DNA of 64,000 nucleotides, taken from assembly GCA_028285545.1 (NCBI GenBank), contig JANQPA010000012.1, forward strand, positions 248,001 to 312,000, read 5' to 3'. This DNA comes from Saprospiraceae bacterium. Lineage in GTDB: Bacteria > Bacteroidota > Bacteroidia > Chitinophagales > Saprospiraceae. The notes under the pieces are model-generated. The model saw only the letters and a program-made list of their open reading frames with translations, was not told the DNA's origin and searched no databases. Every line of letters begins with the position of its first letter. Within the stretch, counting starts at the first letter, position 1. Below, piece after piece: positions 46,953 to 55,860 of the stretch. Made by a program: the position numbers and the translations under genes.

Positions 46953-48746
46953 ATGCGCAAGTCGGTGCAAACCTTCCTTTTTATCTTTATTTTATCCTTA
47001 CTTTATTCCTGTCAGAATAATACGATCGATACTGAGCCTCCAAAGATTGAACTCCCTCCGGAAATAGCCAACATGGAGACTCCTTATTTTATTACAAAGG
47101 ATAGTTTGCTCAATACTTTTAAACTAAATGTGGTAAGAGCTTATCTGGCTAACCGGCCTGTCTATCCTGAGTCCAATCCATTAAATGAAGCTTGGCAATT
47201 TGCTTTAGAAAACCCAGCTCAAGGGGTGGAAGCGGGTATCGAGGTTCAACCACAGCAAGGGGCGAATGTGGATCTGCCCCATTTAAAAATATTGCCCAAA
47301 TCGGCTATGTGGTATAGCAAAACGATAGACCTGGATTTCCCTACTTTTATAGCGGTAGATGCGGATGATGATGCCCAGGTTTTTCAGGATGGTCAGCGGC
47401 TGACTCCCGAGGTTATGAATATTTACGCCCTGGCAGCAAAAAAAGAATCAAAAATAGCGATTCGGGTGCTCAATAATCAACATTTGGGAGGCTTAAAAAG
47501 TGTAGGCACTTATTCGGCTGAACAATTTTCACAGATACGAACCAATGAGTTAAATGATATTTTCATTAAGAAATTAACCCGGCAGGCCATTGAATCCAAC
47601 AGGCTTAGTGAAAGCATGTCAAATGAAATAGTAACAGCCATCAAATCTGGGAATTTAAGTACGATTAAAAACGCCGAACGCTATTTTCCTCCACTTCTGG
47701 TAAAACCCTATTTACAAAAACCAGATCTAAATACTTATACCATCCTCTATGAACGGTCCACCATGACCTCTACTCAGCTGGATTGGAGGAATTTACAAAG
47801 TCAAACCCCCAACCGCTTTTTATGTGGAGGGCGTAATACGCTTATGTGCGAAACTAATAGCGATTTATTTGAGCCAGGGGTGCCCTATAAAGTAGATATT
47901 TCTGACAATCGTTCAGTACTTTCCCGAGAAATGCTTGCTCCGGAAAATAAATTAAACTACACCTTTACCGCCTGGGGGGATTCAAAAGGAAACTGGGAGA
48001 CCTTTAGCCAATTGGTTAAGCTCATGAGTGGAGCTCAGGACGCCTTTACCATCGGTCTTGGTAATTTGGTCAAAGAAAGTTCACAGAAGCAGGATTGGGT
48101 CAATTTTTTTAATTGTTTGGAACCAATAAATGCTCGTACTCCTATTTATGTGGCGCCCGGAGAAAGTGATTATAAAGGATATTATAATGACCTCTATTCA
48201 CCTCCCATTGTACGATACTTTAGAAATAGTAATAATTACCTTCCTTTTCATTCTTGGCGTTCAACCTATGCTGCTTTTATCGTTTTGGACTTAAACAGAA
48301 ATTTCCCGGCAGGCATTGATCTGGAACAGGGAAGGTGGTTGGAACAACAATTAGCTTCCCGGGACTGGCAGTCAGCACAATGGCGATTCTTAATTGTACA
48401 TGAGCCTCCTTATTCTCAAGGGCGGGAGTCTTACAGTGGTGATAAAACCTTAAAGGACTTGATAGACAATATGGCTGGCCCTACTAAAATCGATTTTGTC
48501 TTATCAGGGTATACCAATAATTTTGAGCGCTTGACCAAAACCTATGGAGATCAGGAAACGACCTTTTTAGTCCTTGGAGGGGCGGGAGCAGAATTGGAAG
48601 AAGAGGCTTCCTCTTCATCTCCTGTAATGGATAAAGTTATTAAAGAACATCATTACTCGAGGTTTTTTATGCAGAATGAAAAAGTTAGGGTTATCACTTA
48701 TAATTTACAAGGCCAGGTCATTGATGATTTTGAAAGAGTAAAATAA
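46953..48746 (+). CDS. Metallophosphoesterase-like lipoprotein with altered metal ligands
   Basis: 597 residues. Lipoprotein signal with lipobox LLYSC (Cys near residue 20). An N-terminal Ig-like region is followed by a purple-acid-phosphatase-like body from about 325. Ligand motifs are degenerate: WGDSKGNW where D-x-x or GD is expected, IGLGNLVKES in place of GDLV, APGESDY in place of GNHE, and LSGYTNNFERL in place of GHxHxYER; only IVHEPPYS keeps its His. It is therefore likely catalytically dead and may bind a ligand or act as a structural lipoprotein. Followed closely by the CYTH gene (11 bp). Confidence 0.75.
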   Translation: MRKSVQTFLFIFILSLLYSCQNNTIDTEPPKIELPPEIANMETPYFITKDSLLNTFKLNVVRAYLANRPVYPESNPLNEAWQFALENPAQGVEAGIEVQPQQGANVDLPHLKILPKSAMWYSKTIDLDFPTFIAVDADDDAQVFQDGQRLTPEVMNIYALAAKKESKIAIRVLNNQHLGGLKSVGTYSAEQFSQIRTNELNDIFIKKLTRQAIESNRLSESMSNEIVTAIKSGNLSTIKNAERYFPPLLVKPYLQKPDLNTYTILYERSTMTSTQLDWRNLQSQTPNRFLCGGRNTLMCETNSDLFEPGVPYKVDISDNRSVLSREMLAPENKLNYTFTAWGDSKGNWETFSQLVKLMSGAQDAFTIGLGNLVKESSQKQDWVNFFNCLEPINARTPIYVAPGESDYKGYYNDLYSPPIVRYFRNSNNYLPFHSWRSTYAAFIVLDLNRNFPAGIDLEQGRWLEQQLASRDWQSAQWRFLIVHEPPYSQGRESYSGDKTLKDLIDNMAGPTKIDFVLSGYTNNFERLTKTYGDQETTFLVLGGAGAELEEEASSSSPVMDKVIKEHHYSRFFMQNEKVRVITYNLQGQVIDDFERVK

Positions 48747-48757
48747 AACTTAGTGTT

Positions 48758-49243
48758 TTGTCAAAAGAAGTTGAACGAAAATTTTGGGTGAAGGAAGCAC
48801 CAAAATTTATTTTTGAGCTACCTAGTTCCACCATTGTTCAAGGTTACCTTTCTATTGATCCAAATGGAAAAGAAATCCGTCTTAGACAAAAAGACGATTC
48901 CTACTTCCTGACCATTAAGAGCCAAGGCACTCTTGAGCGTCAGGAGTTTGAAACAGAGCTTAGCAAAAACCAGTTTGAAGTTCTGTGGCCGGCTGTCGGC
49001 AAACAAAAGATTATAAAAAGGCGTTATTTTCTAAGTCAGGAAAATTCACTCATTGAAATTGATATTTATGATCAACCCCTGAATGGTTTAATCGTTGCGG
49101 AGATAGAGTTTCAAAGTGTGGAAGCTGCCAATGCCTATATCCCTGAGCCTTGGATGATTCAGGAAATTACTGCTCTGAATTTTATGAAAAATAAGAATCT
49201 CCTTCAATTTGATACCTTTGATCAGCTAAAGCAGCTTTTGTAA
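48758..49243 (+). CDS. CYTH-domain protein (class IV adenylate cyclase/triphosphatase fold)
   Basis: 161 residues starting at TTG 48758 (SKEVERKFWV), the conserved start strand of CYTH proteins with the E-x-E-x-K-like motif. Further family segments are IRLRQKDDSYFLTIKS, RQEFETELSK, KRRYFLSQENSLIEIDIYDQ and GLIVAEIEFQS. CYTH tunnels bind inorganic triphosphates or ATP with divalent metal. It lies 11 bp after the phosphatase-like gene and overlaps the next micro-ORF (TAATG), suggesting co-expression. Confidence 0.85.
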   Translation: MSKEVERKFWVKEAPKFIFELPSSTIVQGYLSIDPNGKEIRLRQKDDSYFLTIKSQGTLERQEFETELSKNQFEVLWPAVGKQKIIKRRYFLSQENSLIEIDIYDQPLNGLIVAEIEFQSVEAANAYIPEPWMIQEITALNFMKNKNLLQFDTFDQLKQLL

Positions 49244-49365
49244 TGAACAAGGAAATAATAGATTCTATTAACTGGCAAATCCAACAATACCTACCTTCTG
49301 CTTTTCGAGAATATATTGAGTATAACTTTTATGAAAAATTGGAAAAAAAGAACGGATTCTTTTAA
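49243..49365 (+). CDS. 40-residue micro-ORF coupled to the CYTH gene
   Basis: ATG at 49243 shares its A with the CYTH stop (TAATG) and the ORF runs to TAA at 49363-49365, overlapping the modA start by 35 nt. The product (MNKEIIDSINWQIQQYLPSA start) is amphipathic and Tyr/Phe-rich with no known family. The overlap at both ends is the main support; it may only couple CYTH and modA translation. Confidence 0.35.
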   Translation: MNKEIIDSINWQIQQYLPSAFREYIEYNFYEKLEKKNGFF

Positions 49366-50185
49366 TATCAAAAATTGTTGTCAGTTCTCGTCTTTGAAGA
49401 TCTGTGGCCGTGTATTGATATTTGGAATCCTAATGGCCTTGATTTTGTCTTGTAATTCCAATGAGTCAGGAGTTATAAAAAATGCCAAGATTACATTAAA
49501 TATAGCAACAGCTGCCAATGCCCAGTTTGCATTAAAAGAAATTGAAGAAGTATATGAATCCCTTCAGGATAGTATCAAGCTAGAAATTGTAGTCAGTTCC
49601 TCCGGCAAGCTGACTGCCCAGATACAACAAGGTGCTCCTTATGATGTTTTTCTCTCTGCCAATATGAAATATCCCGATTATCTATTTCGGGAAAATCTAG
49701 CCAGTAGTACTCCTAAGGTATATGCACAGGGAGGATTGGTTATCTGGTCATCCAAACTCTTGCTAGATAATCAAAATTGGCGAGACCATTTCAACCAGGT
49801 GGCCAAAATAGCGATTGCCAATCCAGAAATGGCTCCTTATGGAGAGCAAGCCATCCAGTTTTTCAATTACTATGATCTTTATTCCAATTTGAAAAATAAA
49901 TTAGTCTATGGAGAGAGTATTTCTCAGACCAATCAATATATCCTTTCCGGAGCTTGTGAGTTAGGAATTACTGCGAAATCTGTAGTTCTTTCTCCTCCCA
50001 TTAAAGACAAAGGTTCTTGGACTGAGGTCCCTACTGAATCCTATAAACCCATTGAACAAGGTTTGGTTATCACCCACTTCGGTCAGGAAAAACATCCCGA
50101 ACAATCCAAAGCTTTTGTAGATTTTCTTTTCTCTGCCCAGGCCAAAGCAATTTTGGAGAAATATGGATATATTGTCCCTTACTAG
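49331..50185 (+). CDS. modA: Molybdate ABC transporter substrate-binding lipoprotein
   Basis: 284 residues from ATG 49331 (TTG 49316 less likely). Lipobox ILSC near residue 42 after an unusually long basic N-terminus. The ModA pattern is clear: TLNIATAANAQFALKEI, VVSSSGKLTAQIQQGAPYDV, LSANMKYPDYL, VYAQGGLVIWSS, IANPEMAPYGEQAIQFF, and a final LFSAQAKAILEKYGY. It captures molybdate or tungstate outside the inner membrane and hands it to ModB, encoded 45 bp downstream. Confidence 0.94.
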   Translation: MKNWKKRTDSFNIKNCCQFSSLKICGRVLIFGILMALILSCNSNESGVIKNAKITLNIATAANAQFALKEIEEVYESLQDSIKLEIVVSSSGKLTAQIQQGAPYDVFLSANMKYPDYLFRENLASSTPKVYAQGGLVIWSSKLLLDNQNWRDHFNQVAKIAIANPEMAPYGEQAIQFFNYYDLYSNLKNKLVYGESISQTNQYILSGACELGITAKSVVLSPPIKDKGSWTEVPTESYKPIEQGLVITHFGQEKHPEQSKAFVDFLFSAQAKAILEKYGYIVPY

Positions 50186-50230
50186 ACTTATAAGGGTTTA
50201 GGATTTATTGGAAACTAATAATCCAAAAAC

Positions 50231-50911
50231 ATGGACGCTGCCTTTGGGCAAACATTTGCATTAACCTTAAAATTAGCAGCTGTAACTACTTTGCTTCTGC
50301 TTATTATAGGTATCCCATTGGCTTATCTGCTAGCGACTCGTAAGTGGAAACTCAAACCTATAATAGAGGCTGCTGTTAGCCTACCACTGGTTTTGCCCCC
50401 AACAGTAATTGGATTTTACCTTTTATTGGCCTTTAGTCCAGAAAGTGGGCTTGGTGCCTGGCTCCTGGAAAATCTGGATATTCGCCTGGTATTTACTTTT
50501 GGAGGGCTTGTTTTGGGCTCGGTCATATACAGCCTTCCTTTTATGGTTCAACCCATACAATCTGGACTAGAGAATTTATCACCTCACTTAGCAGAAGCTT
50601 CCTATACTTTGGGCAAATCCGAATTCCAAACCCTCTTTAAAGTTTTGCTACCTAATATAAAACCCTCCTTGCTAAGTGGTACTGTTTTATCCTTTGCACA
50701 TACTGTTGGAGAATTTGGTGTTGTCCTGATGATTGGTGGTAATATACCAGGAAAAACAAGGGTAGCCAGCATAGCCATTTATGATGAAGTGGAGGGCTTA
50801 AATTATGAAGTGGCAAATATATATGCGCTTACATTGTTAATCTTTAGTTTTATTATATTGTGCTTTGTTTATTGGGTCAATCGCCGAAGAAGAAAAGCTA
50901 CTGAATTGTGA
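50231..50911 (+). CDS. modB: Molybdate ABC transporter permease
   Basis: 226 residues with five to six TM helices. The EAA loop contacting ModC is at EASYTLGKSEFQTLFKVLLP, and LPLVLPPTVIGFYLLLA is a ModB/CysT family hallmark. It forms the inner-membrane channel and ends in a 4-bp overlap with modC (GTGA), showing tight coupling. Confidence 0.95.
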   Translation: MDAAFGQTFALTLKLAAVTTLLLLIIGIPLAYLLATRKWKLKPIIEAAVSLPLVLPPTVIGFYLLLAFSPESGLGAWLLENLDIRLVFTFGGLVLGSVIYSLPFMVQPIQSGLENLSPHLAEASYTLGKSEFQTLFKVLLPNIKPSLLSGTVLSFAHTVGEFGVVLMIGGNIPGKTRVASIAIYDEVEGLNYEVANIYALTLLIFSFIILCFVYWVNRRRRKATEL

Positions 50912-51756
50912 TTACATTCGAATTGAGCAAAACACTCCTGGCCGCCAAAGGATCTATGGATCTTGAGGTAGAGCTAAAGGTCAAGGAGGGAGAATTTATT
51001 GCTATTACCGGACCTTCCGGAAGTGGAAAAACTACCCTGCTACGATTACTGGCGGGATTGGAGACTGCCCAAACTGGCTTCATCAAATTTCAAGAGACCA
51101 TATGGCTGGATACCTCCACCAACCATGGCTTGCCCACCCAAAATAGAAGTATTGGTTTTGTATTTCAGGATTACGCTCTTTTTCCCAACATGACCGTCCG
51201 AAAAAACCTGGAATTCGCTCTAGACAAAAATTCAGAAGAACAGATTATTGATGAACTAATAGAAATCATGGAGATTCGGGAACTTCAAAACAGGTACCCC
51301 AAATCTTTGTCCGGCGGCCAGCAACAAAGAGTTGCCTTAGCCAGGGCCTTAGTCCGGCGGCCAAAATTATTACTCCTTGATGAACCCCTTTCTGCCCTGG
51401 ATCCACAAATGCGTACCAAGCTTCAGGATTACATCCTCAAAGTTCATCGACATTATAAACTGACAACTCTTCTGGTCAGTCATAATTATGATGAAATCGC
51501 CAAAATGGCGGACCGAGTCGTCCATCTTATCAATGGCAAAATCACCAGTGAAGGAGCTCCGGAATCGATTTTACAGAATTCGATTAAAAATTGTCCTCCC
51601 ATCATTAATGGGACAGTGGTCAAATCAAGTGTTCAGGATCACATATACGAATTACGGGTATTTAGTGAAGGTAGGATGATTACTATTGCTCTGCCAAAAG
51701 GCAAGTTGGAAGAAATGAGAGAAGGAGATTGGGTACAAATAAAAATGAAGGACTAA
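50908..51756 (+). CDS. modC: Molybdate ABC transporter ATPase
   Basis: 282 residues from GTG 50908, which overlaps the modB stop. Walker A GPSGSGKTT near 31, Q-loop FQDYALFP, signature LSGGQQQRVALARAL, Walker B LLLLDEPLSALD and switch His in LVSHNYDE. A C-terminal TOBE-like domain (about 235-282) is shorter than the usual double TOBE, so oxyanion feedback may be partial. The last codons lie inside the palindrome at 51739. Confidence 0.94.
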   Translation: MITFELSKTLLAAKGSMDLEVELKVKEGEFIAITGPSGSGKTTLLRLLAGLETAQTGFIKFQETIWLDTSTNHGLPTQNRSIGFVFQDYALFPNMTVRKNLEFALDKNSEEQIIDELIEIMEIRELQNRYPKSLSGGQQQRVALARALVRRPKLLLLDEPLSALDPQMRTKLQDYILKVHRHYKLTTLLVSHNYDEIAKMADRVVHLINGKITSEGAPESILQNSIKNCPPIINGTVVKSSVQDHIYELRVFSEGRMITIALPKGKLEEMREGDWVQIKMKD

Positions 51757-51790
51757 AATTCCAGTTGGAATTTTAGTCCTTCATTTTTAT
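51739..51790. terminator. Perfect 25-bp-arm palindrome holding both stop codons
   Basis: Arms ATAAAAATGAAGGACTAAAA then TTCCA (51739-51763) and the complement (51766-51790) with a GT centre. The modC stop (51754-51756) and the clpB stop (51787-51789) both lie inside, so coding and termination are overlaid. Confidence 0.88.
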
Positions 51791-54468
51791 GATTCATCTG
51801 TTTCTTCATCAGAGTTTGTCTTGTCTTCTGTTACTTGAGAAGCTACAGGTTCAGCCCCTTTAAAAGGCTCTTTACCAAAAGTTAGATCATTACCATCTGC
51901 ATCAATATATATGGTATCGCCAGTAGAAAACTTTCCTGACAAAACCAATTTTGACATCTCATTGATCACCTCCTTCTGTAACACTCTTTTTAATGGACGA
52001 GCACCAAATTGAGGATCATATCCCATATCTGATAGTATGTCCTTAGCCTTTTCACTTATCCTCAATACGATTCCCTGCTTGTCGAGCATTTTTCTTGTCT
52101 TTTTCAATAAGAGTTCAAGAATTTGATGAATCTCTTCTCTGTTAAGTGGCAAAAACATGATTTGCTCATCAATCCTGTTGATAAACTCAGGACGCAGATT
52201 ATCTTTTAATAGGTCAAAAACCTCTCCTTTTGTAGTCTCAATGATTTCCCCTCGATGCTGTTCGCCTACAGCTTCCAGATCTTCAAAGTTTTCCAGGATG
52301 ACATCGGATCCCATATTTGAAGTCATAATAATAATGGTATTCCGAAAATTGGCCACCCGCCCTTTATTATCGGTCAACCGGCCATCATCCAATACTTGTA
52401 AGAGGATGTTGAAGGTATCCGGATGTGCTTTTTCAATCTCATCTAACAGAACGATGGAGTAGGGCTTTCTTCTTACTGCCTCAGTCAACTGTCCACCTTC
52501 ATCATAGCCAACATATCCGGGAGGAGCTCCAACCAGGCGAGACACAGAATGTCTTTCCTGATATTCACTCATATCGATACGGGTGATGGCTTTCTCATCG
52601 TCAAAGAGGACATCTGCCAAAGTTTTGGCCAGCTCGGTTTTACCAACACCAGTAGGTCCAAGGAATATAAAGGACCCAATAGGTCGGTTTTCATCCTGCA
52701 GGCCTGCCCGTGCTCGTCTGATGGCATCGGATACAGCTACTACCGCTTCTTTTTGTCCAATAAGGCGTTTGCCGATCTCATCTTCAAGTTTTAGCAACTT
52801 ATCTTTTTCACTCTGCATCATTTTTGCTACAGGTATTCCAGTCCAGCGAGCTACTACCTCGGCAATATCATTTGCGGTAACTTCATCATTGGTGAAGCGT
52901 TTTTCCTCTGGATATTTATCGAGTTTTTCTTCAGCAGCCTTGAGCATGGCATTTTCTTTTTCTAATTCGCCATAGCGAATTTTGGCCACCGTTTCATAAT
53001 CGCTGTTTCTTTCTGCCTTCTCTGCCTCCATTTCCAGCTCTTCTACTCTCTTTTTAATCCCTTGAATGGTATCAACAATTTCTTTTTCACCTTTCCATGC
53101 AGCTCGCAGTGAATCTCTTTCTTGTTTGGCATTGGCAATTTGTCCATCAATCACCTTCATCTTTTTCTTATCATTTTCTCGTTTGATGGCTTCCCTTTCA
53201 ATTTCTAACTGACGCACCTTCCGATCCCATTCGTCAATTTCTTCGGGTACAGAATCTAACTCAAGGCGTAAGCGAGCGGCAGATTCATCAATTAGGTCGA
53301 TGGCTTTATCAGGAAGATGCCTGTCGGTAATATAGCGACTGGATAATTCGGCAGCAGCAATCAAGGCTTCATCCAGGATTTCAATCTTGTGGTACACCTC
53401 ATATCGCTCTTGCAGTCCACGCAGAATGGAAATGGTATCTTCTACGCTTGGCTCCAGGATATAAACCGTCTGGAAGCGGCGAACGAGGGCTTTGTCTTTT
53501 TCAAAATATTTTTGGTATTCATCCAGAGTAGTAGCTCCTATGGTACGCAATTCGCCTCTGGCCAGTGCTGGCTTTAAAATATTGGCGGCATCCATGGCTC
53601 CGCCACCACCACCAGCTCCAATGAGAGTATGAATTTCATCTACAAAGAGAATAATCTGTCCATTGGCCTCCGTCACCTCTTTAATTACTCCTTTTAATCG
53701 TTCTTCAAATTCTCCTTTATATTTTGCTCCAGCAATAAGAGCGGCAATATCCAGAACGAAGATTTTTTTGGATTTGAGGTTTTCGGGCACATCCTGTTTG
53801 ACGATCCTCCAGGCGATCCCTTCTACGATGGCCGTTTTACCGACACCAGCTTCCCCTACCAGAATAGGGTTGTTCTTTTTCCTTCGAGAAAGAATGTGAA
53901 GAACTCTGCGGATTTCTTCATCTCGTCCGATAATGGGATCAAGTTTTCCGGATTCTGCTCTTTCATTCAGATTGATGGCATATTTGCCTAATGAATTATA
54001 AGTCTCTTCTGCACTTTGATCGGTTACTTTTTTACCCTTGCGCAATTCTTCGATGGCATTTTTCAAATTTTCTTCCGTTGCACCAAGTTCTTTAAGCATT
54101 TGGCCTCCACTATCATTACCCTGCAGGATCCCAACAAGGATTAATTCTATAGAGATGTACTCATCACCATAATCTTTAAGCATTTTTTTTGCTCGACTCA
54201 AAGACTGGTTGGCTTCTTTGGTAAGAAATTGCTTTTCGGAACCCTGTACTTTGGGGTATCCTTTTACGGCTGAGTCTAATCTGCTTTGGAGAGCAATGGT
54301 GCTAACCCCAATTTTTTGGAACAAAAAATTGGTGACATTATCATCCGTCTCCATGATTCCTTTGATCAAGTGGGGGGTATCTACCTGCTGTTGATCCATA
54401 CCTGCAGCAATTTGCTGTGCTTTAAGTATAGATTCCTGAGCTTTTATGGTAAAATTATCGTAAGTCAT
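51787..54468 (-). CDS. clpB: ATP-dependent disaggregase ClpB
   Basis: 893 residues from ATG 54468 (TTG 54474 less likely). N-terminal Clp repeat domain (1-145), NBD1 with Walker A GEAGVGKT and Walker B VDEIHTLIGAGG, the ClpB-specific coiled-coil middle domain about 400-530, NBD2 with GPTGVGKTE and LLDEIEKAH, and the D2-small domain (FGARPLKRVLQKEVI). With DnaK it threads and rescues aggregated proteins in the cytosol. The acidic C-terminal tail (EDKTNSDEETDES) is a mild extension. Transcribed alone. Confidence 0.97.
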   Translation of the reverse strand: MTYDNFTIKAQESILKAQQIAAGMDQQQVDTPHLIKGIMETDDNVTNFLFQKIGVSTIALQSRLDSAVKGYPKVQGSEKQFLTKEANQSLSRAKKMLKDYGDEYISIELILVGILQGNDSGGQMLKELGATEENLKNAIEELRKGKKVTDQSAEETYNSLGKYAINLNERAESGKLDPIIGRDEEIRRVLHILSRRKKNNPILVGEAGVGKTAIVEGIAWRIVKQDVPENLKSKKIFVLDIAALIAGAKYKGEFEERLKGVIKEVTEANGQIILFVDEIHTLIGAGGGGGAMDAANILKPALARGELRTIGATTLDEYQKYFEKDKALVRRFQTVYILEPSVEDTISILRGLQERYEVYHKIEILDEALIAAAELSSRYITDRHLPDKAIDLIDESAARLRLELDSVPEEIDEWDRKVRQLEIEREAIKRENDKKKMKVIDGQIANAKQERDSLRAAWKGEKEIVDTIQGIKKRVEELEMEAEKAERNSDYETVAKIRYGELEKENAMLKAAEEKLDKYPEEKRFTNDEVTANDIAEVVARWTGIPVAKMMQSEKDKLLKLEDEIGKRLIGQKEAVVAVSDAIRRARAGLQDENRPIGSFIFLGPTGVGKTELAKTLADVLFDDEKAITRIDMSEYQERHSVSRLVGAPPGYVGYDEGGQLTEAVRRKPYSIVLLDEIEKAHPDTFNILLQVLDDGRLTDNKGRVANFRNTIIIMTSNMGSDVILENFEDLEAVGEQHRGEIIETTKGEVFDLLKDNLRPEFINRIDEQIMFLPLNREEIHQILELLLKKTRKMLDKQGIVLRISEKAKDILSDMGYDPQFGARPLKRVLQKEVINEMSKLVLSGKFSTGDTIYIDADGNDLTFGKEPFKGAEPVASQVTEDKTNSDEETDES

Positions 54469-54525
54469 TGACAATTATTTTTCAGGAAATATATTTATTA
54501 AAGTATTTATTTAAAAGTTATTTAT

Positions 54526-54629
54526 CCAAGTTGCACTACAACTTGGGCTATAAGGTAAAAAGTTAAATGTAGAAGGACAAAAAGTAAAATATCTTTCTAC
54601 TTTCAACACCCAAGTTAAGCTGTAACTTG
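54526..54629. repeat. Two CAAGTT..AACTTG hairpins flanking a word hairpin
   Basis: CCAAGTTG/CAACTTGG (54526-54546) and CAAGTTA/TAACTTG (54611-54629) are members two and three of the small hairpin family. Between them GTAGAAGGACAAAAAGTA and CTTTCTACTTT repeat the words of the dispersed element arms. All lie between clpB and the symporter remnant. Confidence 0.55.
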
Positions 54630-54635
54630 AATTAG

Positions 54636-55124
54636 TTATTTGGGCGCTAAAAATTGTTCATATGTTTCATCTGGAAACATCCAACTTACAACAATCATAG
54701 ATAAAAGGCTAGCCAGTCCCCCTAAAATAAGACTAGGGATATCAGAAGAACCGATAAACTCAAAGTAAATCCAGACGGCCATTCCCAGCAGGACAGAACT
54801 TAATGCTCCGGCATTTGAAGCTCTTTTCCAATATAAACCTGCTGTCAAAGGTACAAAAAGTGAAACTAAACAAAGAGCCGAAGATTGTCCAACCAATTCA
54901 TAGATATTACCTTCATATACGGCCAGCCCTGCTGAACAAATAGCTACAAATACTAGGCCTAATTTCATAATGAGAAGCAGTCTTTTATCAGATAAATATT
55001 TAATATAAGGTTTGACCAGGTTTTCACCAATTAAGGTAGCCGGAGCCAACATAGTACCAGAGGTCCTACTTAAAATGGCTGATAACAGTGCACCAAAAAC
55101 TAAAGCTGATTCTAAAAATCCACT
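54636..55124 (-). pseudogene. C-terminal remnant of a sodium:solute symporter (SSS family)
   Basis: Reading from 55124, SGFLESALVFGALLSAILSR continues into TSGTMLAPATLIGENLVKPY and three more TM helices, as in the last quarter of SSS symporters; an in-frame stop (55125-55127) lies directly upstream and no N-terminal two-thirds is present anywhere nearby. The first ATG (55052) is internal to the fold. It is best read as a 5'-truncated decayed gene. Further upstream, 55150-55235 on the minus strand has a hydrophobic run (YDVLYVLFGIPIFWQIF) that could be another fragment. Confidence 0.75.
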
Positions 55125-55340
55125 TTACGACTAATTACCGTATATAGGATTGAATAATCTAGAATATTTGCCAAAAGATAGGAATGCCAAATAGTACATA
55201 CAAGACATCATAAAGTGATTTAGGAAGAGGATACATCGTAATATTGATTTTATTCTTTAATTTTCTGAGAGAAAAATTTTTGTTTCATCAAATTGAGTCA
55301 TCCCAATTTTTTAATGTAATCACAAAAAGTGGTCTCATAA

Positions 55341-55500
55341 CAGAGGCAAATAGAGACAAATTGAGATATATGGAGATAAATTGTTTTATCCATGTACTAT
55401 TTGGAAAATTAGGGTATAGTTTGTCCAGTTTTGGAATTTCATTAAAAAAAAACTATACATCTCTACTTATTTCTCTGACTGCCGAAGGCAGTTGTTTTGT
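55341..55500 (-). repeat. Dispersed hairpin-plus-word element, copy C
   Basis: On the minus strand AACTGCC-ttc-GGCAGTCAGAGA (about 55493-55472) is followed by AATAAGTAGAGATG, a spacer, and complementary words (ATCTCCATATATCTCAATTT). Head identity to copy B is high. This lies in the 736-bp gap (55125-55860) left by the symporter decay, which otherwise shows no gene. Confidence 0.6.
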
Positions 55501-55799
55501 CTCCAATTATCTCCCATTTTTTGGTGATTAAGAATGAAATCGTTACTAATGTTGAAATTTATGGGATGAATCATGTTTAAGAGTGTTTTTTCACTCTTCT
55601 GAATAAGAGTAAATATAATACATCGCAAAACCAGAGTGGAAATATTTTTCCCAACCATTAAAACACAAAGCACTGTCTAGGTATTTTAGATATAAAAAGG
55701 GATTAATTATCGAAGAAATTTTGTCATTAGGATTACCTAATTCCGGGCTTTAAGACAAATTTAACTGGACACCGATAATTTTGATTGCACCATTCGCTT

Positions 55800-55813
55800 T
55801 TAACAATTGTTAA
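55800..55813. promoter_or_regulatory. TTAACAATTGTTAA palindrome upstream of the HELVH/propeller gene
   Basis: A perfect 14-bp palindrome 47 bp before the ATG at 55861. The size and AT-rich symmetry suit a dimeric operator; no regulator is known. Confidence 0.3.
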
Positions 55814-55860
55814 TATAATGGATTGCAAAAAATCCCCGCTAACATAAAATTGCTTCAACT

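Noticed and set aside
55244-55531. 95-codon ORF in the symporter gap
   Set aside because: Made of repeat copy C and AT-rich spacer; no start context or protein-like composition.
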